Assembly (NCBI GenBank): GCA_017541995.1
Contig: JAFXYD010000037.1
Span: 1 to 38,400 of the forward strand
DNA length: 38,400 bases
Reading direction: 5' to 3'
Source: Oscillospiraceae bacterium
GTDB taxonomy: Bacteria; Bacillota; Clostridia; Oscillospirales; Oscillospiraceae
Of this stretch, positions 32,571 to 38,400 are shown one piece after another. The notes below the pieces were generated by a model. It searched no databases. It was not told the origin of the DNA and was given only the letters and a program-made list of their open reading frames with translations. The translations under genes and the position numbers were made by a program. Every line of letters starts with the position of its first letter. Positions within the stretch are counted from its first letter, which is position 1.

Positions 32571-32599
32571 TTGAAAAAGCATTGTGAACATTATATAAT
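32571..32599 (+). promoter_or_regulatory. Sigma-A promoter of the hydratase gene
   Basis: TTGAAA (32571-32576) and TATAAT (32594-32599), 17-bp spacer, leaving a leader of about 100 nt. The hydratase can thus be made independently of the upstream pair. Confidence 0.78.
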
Positions 32600-32707
32600 G
32601 CTTGCGGGAAGCATATCGGGCAATTTCGTCAAATTGCATAGCCTCGGCTTCCGGAAAACAAACGGGGCGCTGACCCCGCGCAGAATGCGCATAAAAGGAG
32701 AAGAATC

Positions 32708-34963
32708 ATGCTGAAACTCTACGACACCGGTATCTATCTTGTGGACGGCGAGAAGATCGTCACCGATCCCGCCCAGCTCCCTGCCAACGTGACGAAGGAA
32801 GAGGCCAGCAAGGGCACCATGGCCTACGGCATCCTGAAGGCCCACAACACCGTGGACGACATGGAGAACCTGAAGCTGAAGTACGACTCCATGGCCTCCC
32901 ACGACATCACCTACGTGGGCATCATCCAGACGGCCCGCGCCTCCGGCATGACCAAGTTCCCCCTGCCCTACCTGCTCACCAACTGCCACAACTCTCTGTG
33001 CGCCGTGGGCGGCACCATCAACGAGGACGACCACAAGTTCGCCCTCTCCGCTGCCCATAAGTACGGCGGCATCTATATTCCCACCAACCTGGGCAACATC
33101 CACTCCCTGAACCGGGAGCTCATGGCCGGCTGCGGCAAGATGATCCTGGGCTCCGACTCCCACACCCGCTACGGCGCCCTGGGCACCCTGGCCGTGGGCG
33201 AGGGCGGCGGCGAGCTGGCCAAGCAGCTGGTGGGCCGTACCTACGACTTCAAGCGTCCCGGCGTCATCGCCATCTACCTCACCGGCAAGCCCCGTCCCGG
33301 CGTCGGCCCCCACGACGTGGCCCTCACCCTGGTGGGCGAGACCTACAAGAACGGCTACGTGAAGAACAAGGTCATGGAATTCGTGGGCCCCGGCATCAAG
33401 AACCTGCCCATCGAGTACCGCAACGCCATCGACGTCATGACCACCGAGACCACCTGCTGGTCCTCCGTCTGGGTCACCGACGAGGAGACCAAGCGCTACT
33501 TCACCATGCACGGCCGTCCCGAGGACTACAAGGAGATGAAGCCCGCTCCCGTCACCTGGTACGACGGCTGCGTCTACGTGGATCTGAGCAAGATCGAGTG
33601 CACCATCGCCATGCCCATGCACCCCTCCAACATCTACACCATCCACGAGTTCCAGGAGAACGCCGCGGACATCCTCCACATCTGCGAGGAGAACGCCAAC
33701 AAGCAGCTGAAGAAGGTCAAGATGGACCTGTCCTCCAAGTTCCATGACGGCGCTGTCTGGTGCGAGCAGGGCGAAATCGCCGGCTGCTCCGGCGGCACCT
33801 ACGACTCCATCTGCGCCGCCGCAGACATTCTGAAGGGCCGCTCCATCGGCAACGGCGCCTTCACCCTGAGCATCTACCCCGGCTCCATGCCCGCCCTGGC
33901 CTCCCTGGTGAAGACCGGCCGCGTCTTCGATCTGATCTCCGCCGGCGTCATCATGCGCGAGTGCTTCTGCGGTCCCTGCTTCGGCGCGGGCGACACCCCC
34001 GCCAACGGCGAGTTCTCCATCCGTCACGCCACCCGGAACTTCCCCAACCGCGAGGGCTCCAAGCCCGGCGAGGGCCAGATCGCCGCTGTGGCTCTGATGG
34101 ACTCCCGCTCCATCGCCGCCACCGCCGCCAACGGCGGCCGGATCACCGCCGCCACCGACCTGGACGTGGAGTACACCGATCCCGCCTACGAGTTCGACAA
34201 GGGCATCTACGAGAAGCGCGTCTACAACGGCTGGGGCAAGGCCGAGCCCGACTACGAGCTGAAGTTCGGTCCCAACATCAAGGACTGGCCCGAAATGCCC
34301 GCGCTCACCGACGATCTGCTGGTGAAGGTCTGCTCCTACATCACCGATCCCGTCACCACCACCGACGAGCTGATCCCCTCCGGCGAGACCTCCTCCTACC
34401 GCTCCAACCCCGAGCGTCTGTCCGAGTTCGCCCTGTCCCGCCGGGATCCCGAGTACGTGGGCCGCTCCAAGGTTCTGCGCCAGTTCGACCGGGACCGCCG
34501 GGCCGGCAAGGGCATCCCCGCCGAGGTGGCCAAGGTCTACGACGCCCTGGAGAAGGCCGGCTTTAAGATCGACCGGGAGGGCACCGACATCGGCTCCACC
34601 ATCTACGCCAACTGCCCCGGCGACGGCTCCGCCCGGGAGCAGGCCGCCTCCTGCCAGCGCGTGATGGGCGCCTCCGCCAACCTGGCCCGCTCCTATGCCA
34701 CCAAGCGCTATCGCTCCAACTGCATCAACTGGGGCATGGTGCCCTTCCTGGTGGAGGAGCCCGAGGCCTTTGAGCTGGGCGACTACGTCTTCGTCCCCGG
34801 CGTCCGCGAGGCCGTTCTGGAGGCCAAGGACAACTTCCCCGCCTACGTGGTGAAGGCCGACGGCACCGTCAAGGAGATCAAGCTCTCCCTGGGCGGCCTC
34901 ACCGCCGACGAGCGCCAGATCATCGTGGACGGCTGCCTGATCAACTACTACCGCAACAACTAA
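32708..34963 (+). CDS. Aconitase-family hydratase (YbhJ-like)
   Basis: A 751-residue enzyme matching the length of the YbhJ branch of the aconitase superfamily. The three 4Fe-4S ligands are apparent: C360 (EIAGCSGGTYD, like the aconitase SCTN loop) and C421/C424 (CGPC). The signature SDSHTRYG is at 149-156. A C-terminal swivel domain contains YATKRYRSNCINWGMVPF. Such enzymes isomerise or hydrate hydroxy-carboxylates; the YbhJ substrate is not established. AAAGGAG precedes the ATG. It has its own promoter but lies in the putative LysR-controlled cluster with the permease and DUF6282. High codon bias compared with neighbours suggests strong expression. Confidence 0.9.
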   Translation: MLKLYDTGIYLVDGEKIVTDPAQLPANVTKEEASKGTMAYGILKAHNTVDDMENLKLKYDSMASHDITYVGIIQTARASGMTKFPLPYLLTNCHNSLCAVGGTINEDDHKFALSAAHKYGGIYIPTNLGNIHSLNRELMAGCGKMILGSDSHTRYGALGTLAVGEGGGELAKQLVGRTYDFKRPGVIAIYLTGKPRPGVGPHDVALTLVGETYKNGYVKNKVMEFVGPGIKNLPIEYRNAIDVMTTETTCWSSVWVTDEETKRYFTMHGRPEDYKEMKPAPVTWYDGCVYVDLSKIECTIAMPMHPSNIYTIHEFQENAADILHICEENANKQLKKVKMDLSSKFHDGAVWCEQGEIAGCSGGTYDSICAAADILKGRSIGNGAFTLSIYPGSMPALASLVKTGRVFDLISAGVIMRECFCGPCFGAGDTPANGEFSIRHATRNFPNREGSKPGEGQIAAVALMDSRSIAATAANGGRITAATDLDVEYTDPAYEFDKGIYEKRVYNGWGKAEPDYELKFGPNIKDWPEMPALTDDLLVKVCSYITDPVTTTDELIPSGETSSYRSNPERLSEFALSRRDPEYVGRSKVLRQFDRDRRAGKGIPAEVAKVYDALEKAGFKIDREGTDIGSTIYANCPGDGSAREQAASCQRVMGASANLARSYATKRYRSNCINWGMVPFLVEEPEAFELGDYVFVPGVREAVLEAKDNFPAYVVKADGTVKEIKLSLGGLTADERQIIVDGCLINYYRNN

Positions 34964-34978
34964 GCGCCTGACGGCGCC

Positions 34979-35024
34979 GCAAACAAAACGCCTCCGGGAT
35001 CGCTCCCGGAGGCGTTTTGTTTGC
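34979..35024. terminator. Perfect 21-bp terminator hairpin between convergent genes
   Basis: Arms 34979-34999 and 35004-35024 are exact reverse complements with a 4-nt loop. TTTTGTTT in the right arm and AAACAAAA in the left make it usable in both directions. Confidence 0.88.
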
Positions 35025-35057
35025 AGAGATCAGGGGGATATCATCGGGCGTTCCGCG

Positions 35058-36233
35058 TCAGCCGCCGTGCTCGGCCAGGAACGCCTCTACCGCCGCTATG
35101 TCAAAGGCGGTCTCGGAGACGTACCAGCAGGGAACGATAAGACGGTCACAGATTTGGTCATGGTCCAGAACTCCGTAGCTGGTGCCGCCGTACCATGGGA
35201 CAGACAAATGTCCGTCAGACCAAAGCGTGTAAACGCGATTCTCTGAGGTGAGCCCGAGCTCAGGATCATAGTCTCCAAGGGCGATCTCATAAAGCGCTTC
35301 GCCGTGACCGTCCAGTTCACAGTTGAACACGGGCCTGCAGGAAAAATTGTAATACTCTCGGTCAGACAGCAGGCCAGCCAGAGCGTTGGCATTCTCCCTT
35401 GTCAGATAGACCTCTTCATTTTCCGAGCGCACGCGCAAAGCCTTATAGGTCTCAATTTCTGTGATGTTAGTAAAGAAATTGAGCTCTTTGAAGCCTGTCA
35501 TCCTCCAAGCATGGACGATTGCGTAGAAGTAGTCCGTTGCCTCCTCAGACAGTGGCACGACGGCAGCCTCGCTTCCGTTCCGGAACACTGACCCGTCTCT
35601 TCCGATGGCGTATTCATCGTTATTCTCCGCTCCGGTAACACGAAACTTTGCGATCAAATCCAAGGGATTGCGATTGTCGTCAACAACAGGAACATACTCC
35701 AGGCCCATCACCAGCTCCTCCAGCGCTGCAAAGACCGACGGGTCGTAGATCGCGTCGAAACGATTCAAAAACCACTGATTGGGGTTTTCGATAGCGACCT
35801 CAAGGCGGTATCTGCCGTGAAATAAGGGCAGCTGCGTCTCTGACTCTGAGGTGTTGGTGATCGCCGGGAACGCAGAATAGTGCACCACCCGCAGAGGAAT
35901 AAACGCTCCCAGATCCATTGGGTCAAATTGTTCGTCGTTTTCCCGGTCGTACTGATAAACTACCTGATAGACCTGTCCATCCTCGGCCAGCCTGTTGGCC
36001 CAGTCCTCGTCGGAGAAATCCACGTCCACCAGGGCCCCCAGGGAATACTCATAGGCCTCCGGAGGATATGGGTCTTCAAGCTGCACCGGCTCTGTAGCCG
36101 GTACGTTGATCAGGTCCTCCGGCGAGTCCGAAGAGGAATCCGAGGCAGATGGAGACGAACCCTTGCACCCGCTCAGCAGCAGACACAGCGCCAGCAAAGC
36201 GATCATGATCCGATAATACTGTTTTCTTTTCAT
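35058..36233 (-). CDS. Lipoprotein of unknown function
   Basis: A 391-residue secreted lipoprotein. The signal peptide is MKRKQYYRIMIALLALCLLL followed by the lipobox SGC (C23), and then a Ser/Asp-rich linker (KGSSPSASDSSSDSPEDL). The remainder is an acidic soluble domain with YYFxxVHAWRMTGFKELNFF and a C-terminal LWSDGHLSVPWYGG region. It matches no family I can name. AAAGGAGA precedes the ATG. It begins 14 nt after the stop of the SLH/peptidase-like gene on the same strand, so the two form an operon and may work together at the cell surface. Confidence 0.85.
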   Translation of the reverse strand: MKRKQYYRIMIALLALCLLLSGCKGSSPSASDSSSDSPEDLINVPATEPVQLEDPYPPEAYEYSLGALVDVDFSDEDWANRLAEDGQVYQVVYQYDRENDEQFDPMDLGAFIPLRVVHYSAFPAITNTSESETQLPLFHGRYRLEVAIENPNQWFLNRFDAIYDPSVFAALEELVMGLEYVPVVDDNRNPLDLIAKFRVTGAENNDEYAIGRDGSVFRNGSEAAVVPLSEEATDYFYAIVHAWRMTGFKELNFFTNITEIETYKALRVRSENEEVYLTRENANALAGLLSDREYYNFSCRPVFNCELDGHGEALYEIALGDYDPELGLTSENRVYTLWSDGHLSVPWYGGTSYGVLDHDQICDRLIVPCWYVSETAFDIAAVEAFLAEHGG

Positions 36234-36247
36234 TGTTCCAGTCTCCT

Positions 36248-37717
36248 TTATTGTGCTTCCGACGCATTATTCTGATCCACGATATTGTATTTATAGCCGC
36301 AGCCAGTACATTTGTACATTGAAGATCCATATAATACGAAGTTATGATTTTCCAGAACATAACTTCTTCCGCAACTGCACAGCTTTTTGTGGCAGTTTTG
36401 GTTGACATAGTAATAATAATCATTGAATTTGTATTCCATCATAGTGCTATCAAATACAGGTACTAAGGAATTATCTTTTATAATATTCGTACTGTTGTAG
36501 TGTTTATTTCGATATACTTTTACCTTACACGGAACCGCCACTGTATTGCCATTAATAATCTGCCCTGTTGAAATATATGGACCTACGAGCAAATAATGCC
36601 TAAAAACTTGATACTTATCCCATTTAGATAAAACCGTAATTGGGTCATTTGAGCCCCCATCAATCGACTCAATCACCTCACTGTGTAAACATGCTCCCTC
36701 GTAATTATTTCCATCACCATCGCCAAAAAGAAGAACAATTATATCGCCAGGTCTTAGCTTAGAATAATTTGTAGGGTCATATAGATCATAAACGGTTGTA
36801 TTGCTTCCTAATTCGATCTGATAATAGCAAGAAGTTGCTGCATATTGATTTACACCATCGGTATCTAACAGAAACGCTTTTTCATCTAATATTCCAGTAG
36901 TACTTCCGCAAAAATACCATGCAAAGCCGTGACAGTTATAATGCTTCGATGAAGATAAAACCTCTTCAACATCTCTGTATTGAGTCCAATTGTAATATGA
37001 ATCTGTGAATGCTCCTAACGTGTACTTGGAGGCTTGTATGATTTGATTGCTAGGACATTTTATCGTTACCTCGACTTTATTTGAAAGGCCAGTTTTCATC
37101 TCCCAAAACAAATACATGGCCAAGCCTCTGGAGGTAATATCATTCGGAAGGAAACCGTTTGAAAATGCGGGAACGCAAGCAAGATAATAATGATCGTTTG
37201 CCCATACAACCGCATTGTAATACCATGCCGTAGAGTTTATATTGTAGAGCGATATTGTTCGCGCTAACGTTGAAGTTGCAGTTATCTGGTTGCAGGAAGC
37301 TGCTTTATACATAAATGTAATTGTTTCTTTGTTCGTAATCACTCCATTTGGAGAAAAATGACCGTTACCGGTTCCGGTTGTGATATTATAGTACACCGCC
37401 CAGCCGACGGCCTTACGATAATAGGCGTCCGGACTGATGTCCGTAAACTGTTCCGCATAGGATTGATAGTCTGCCGGACTGCCGGCCAGCTTCCACAAGA
37501 ACGTGACCACCTGCGCGCGCGTCAGAGAGTTGTTCGGCGAGAAAGTCGTCGGGCCCGTCCCCGCGGTTACGCCTTCGTCATATGCCCAATATACTGCATA
37601 ATAATAGTAATCGCTCTGTAGAACATCCGAAAATACGATTGCATTGACCGGCATCTGCAGCAGGCACATGGATAGTATTACCGTTAACAATAATCCCACA
37701 ATCCTTTTTCGAATCAT
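36248..37717 (-). CDS. SLH-domain protein with a putative cysteine-peptidase/amidase domain
   Basis: A 489-residue exported protein: signal peptide (1-26, ending VNA) and three SLH motifs (about 28-80, 90-145, 155-212) for wall attachment. A domain follows with SSKHYNCHGFAWYF (C262) and LRPGDIIVLL, then CLHSEVIE (H345), the order Cys...LxxGDxI...His seen in NlpC/P60- and CHAP-like peptidases. A Cys-rich C-terminus (CHKKLCSCG, then CTGCGYKY) resembles a zinc ribbon. GGAGGT precedes the ATG. The gene is markedly AT-rich compared with the rest of the window, suggesting acquisition. Wall or peptide cleavage is inferred; family assignment is moderate. Confidence 0.75.
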   Translation of the reverse strand: MIRKRIVGLLLTVILSMCLLQMPVNAIVFSDVLQSDYYYYAVYWAYDEGVTAGTGPTTFSPNNSLTRAQVVTFLWKLAGSPADYQSYAEQFTDISPDAYYRKAVGWAVYYNITTGTGNGHFSPNGVITNKETITFMYKAASCNQITATSTLARTISLYNINSTAWYYNAVVWANDHYYLACVPAFSNGFLPNDITSRGLAMYLFWEMKTGLSNKVEVTIKCPSNQIIQASKYTLGAFTDSYYNWTQYRDVEEVLSSSKHYNCHGFAWYFCGSTTGILDEKAFLLDTDGVNQYAATSCYYQIELGSNTTVYDLYDPTNYSKLRPGDIIVLLFGDGDGNNYEGACLHSEVIESIDGGSNDPITVLSKWDKYQVFRHYLLVGPYISTGQIINGNTVAVPCKVKVYRNKHYNSTNIIKDNSLVPVFDSTMMEYKFNDYYYYVNQNCHKKLCSCGRSYVLENHNFVLYGSSMYKCTGCGYKYNIVDQNNASEAQ

Positions 37718-37844
37718 ACATTACCTCCATTTCATAGCGACGTTTTTCTTCTGCAATCCTGCTTCTTCTCCTTCTGGACAATTATTTCATCATCTCACCC
37801 CGCATCCTATTTTTCCTCTCCTATCTATAAAGACGATTTGAACA

Positions 37845-37866
37845 CAAAAAAGGATGGGCTTTTTTG
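37845..37866. terminator. Short A/T hairpin upstream of the SLH/peptidase gene
   Basis: CAAAAAAG (37845-37852) and CTTTTTTG (37859-37866) with a 6-nt loop. It is a weak terminator-like element of uncertain direction. I saw no convincing promoter in 37718-37880. Confidence 0.4.
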
Positions 37867-37882
37867 AAAAAATTTTAGGAAT

Positions 37883-37927
37883 TTGATAAGGATGAGGTCC
37901 CCGGTTCAAATCCGGGTAACAGCTCCA
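37883..37927 (+). tRNA. tRNA-Thr-like 3' fragment (attachment-site remnant)
   Basis: The T arm CCCGG-TTCAAAT-CCGGG (37900-37916) is followed by a 7-nt acceptor strand TAACAGC, discriminator T and CCA (37925-37927). Upstream, TTGATAAGGATGAGGTC resembles the tRNA-Thr anticodon loop, stem and variable loop with one change. There is no 5' half, so it is not a working tRNA. The extent, from anticodon loop to 3' end, matches the usual crossover segment of tRNA-targeting tyrosine integrases. Confidence 0.72.
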
Positions 37928-37928
37928 A

Positions 37929-37962
37929 AAATCGCGCGTTTTCGAGAGAAAACGCGCGATTT
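37929..37962. terminator. Terminator-like hairpin after the tRNA fragment
   Basis: Perfect 15-bp arms (37929-37943, 37948-37962), loop GAGA, right arm ending in TTT then CTTC. It probably belonged to the original tRNA transcription unit or to the element carrying the fragment. Confidence 0.75.
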
Positions 37963-37992
37963 CTTCATTTCGTCCCGCGATCAGTCACCGCC

Positions 37993-38087
37993 TGACCCAC
38001 AAAAGACCCACGCGGTTATGGGTCAAAGGAAAGCCGCGGAAAGGTCCGGAAAGGTTTTTCCACCCTCAAAAAAATTGACCCACAAAA
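37993..38087 (+). repeat. Direct repeats TGACCCACAAAA, possible integrase arm sites
   Basis: TGACCCACAAAA occurs at 37993-38004 and 38076-38087, with a shorter AGACCCAC immediately after the first and an inverted TGGGTCA at 38019-38025. They lie between the attachment-like tRNA fragment and the integrase gene, the normal place for arm-type binding sites. Confidence 0.5.
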
Positions 38088-38123
38088 ATCACTCTGCCCC
38101 CTCTCCCCGGCAGAGTGATTTTT
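38084..38123. terminator. Terminator of the integrase gene
   Basis: Perfect 15-bp arms (38084-38098, 38109-38123) with A-run and T-run flanks, usable in both directions, 45 bp beyond the integrase stop. Confidence 0.82.
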
Positions 38124-38167
38124 CGTCCTCTTTGTTTAGCGTATCAGTATTTGACCGTGTTCTGATT

Positions 38168-38400
38168 CTAGTCCAACTTGCTTCCGATCACGTTTCCTAC
38201 CGTCTCCGCCGCCTTTACCTGCATGGGGTTGGTCACGTGGGTGTAGGTCCGCAGGGTGAAGCCCGGGTCGGAGTGACCCAACATGCCGCTGACCGTTCGG
38301 ATGTCCACGCCGCTTTGCAGGGCGATGGTGGCGAAGGTGTGACGCAGATCGTGGAAGCGGACCCGTTCCACGCCGATGGCGTCCAGGATCTTTTCGTTGA
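38168..38400 (-). CDS. Tyrosine recombinase/integrase (C-terminal part, runs off the window)
   Basis: The frame is open to the right edge, so only the last 77 codons are present. The catalytic HxxR is in [11 protein letters not shown], the next His in LGHSD, and the nucleophile Tyr in LRTYTHV, all in the right order and spacing for a phage/ICE-type integrase. The GTG near 38371 is internal. The gene reads toward the tRNA-like fragment about 240 bp away, as is usual for integrases beside their attachment site. Confidence 0.9.
   Translation of the reverse strand, partial: NEKILDAIGVERVRFHDLRHTFATIALQSGVDIRTVSGMLGHSDPGFTLRTYTHVTNPMQVKAAETVGNVIGSKLD

Noticed and set aside
32591-34027. 478-codon antisense frame over the hydratase
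   Set aside because: Gly/Val/His-rich shadow of a highly biased gene; the hydratase has all three iron-sulfur cysteines.
37578-37781. Small Arg-rich minus-strand frame upstream of the SLH/peptidase gene
   Set aside because: It overlaps the start and signal peptide of that gene in another frame and has no ribosome binding site.
37883-37927. Functional tRNA gene
   Set aside because: Only the region from the anticodon loop to CCA is present; upstream is A/T-rich DNA with no D arm or 5' acceptor strand.

Overview
The window looks like a chromosomal segment of a GC-rich gut-type member of the Clostridia (Oscillospiraceae-like). This is inferred from S-layer homology (SLH) and InlB-type surface proteins, strong third-position GC bias, Gram-positive ribosome binding sites (AAGGAGG), consensus sigma-A promoters with 17-bp spacers, an FMN riboswitch in front of a RibU-like ECF transporter, TepA, YlmH and MnmE. 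No rRNA or CRISPR array was seen.

Layout. Bases 2-7177 hold the 3' part of a very large SLH/InlB-repeat surface protein. Bases 7260-10318 hold a lower-GC cassette: two small proteins, an HPr-kinase-like kinase, a PqqD-like peptide-binding protein and a family-5 nucleotidyltransferase. The last three are translationally coupled. Bases 10461-12994 encode a cytoplasmic ParB-like/BMP fusion coupled to a metallophosphoesterase. Bases 13117-15579 carry arginine deiminase and ornithine carbamoyltransferase, separated by an 80-bp tandem repeat. A HAD hydrolase, an MscS channel, a membrane-anchored InlB-like protein and TepA follow. On the minus strand lies a three-gene set: membrane protein, D-2-hydroxyacid dehydrogenase, YlmH. 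MnmE follows, with an 8-bp tandem repeat in its leader, then about 720 bp of repeat-only DNA and a cysteine desulfurase. A DUF6291-like gene is divergent from the FMN riboswitch and ribU, followed by a zinc-ribbon membrane protein.

Bases 29112-34963 form a LysR regulator divergent from DUF6282, an ion-transporter-superfamily permease and an aconitase-family hydratase. This resembles E. coli ybhD-ybhH-ybhI-ybhJ with DUF6282 in the place of ybhH, and it probably takes up and transforms an unidentified carboxylate. The right end holds an AT-rich SLH/cysteine-peptidase-like protein with a lipoprotein. It also holds a tRNA-Thr-like 3' fragment, repeats that may be integrase arm sites, and the C-terminus of a tyrosine integrase, so it is the edge of a genomic island.

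The most notable non-coding signal is a family of REP-like mini-hairpins. Each starts with GTAG and has a 7-8 bp arm and a 3-nt loop. Arm sequences differ between copies but stay self-complementary. Two of these elements supply the TAG stop codons of arcA and mnmE. The strongest candidates for undescribed biology are the kinase/PqqD/nucleotidyltransferase cassette, the DUF6282/hydratase operon and this hairpin family.
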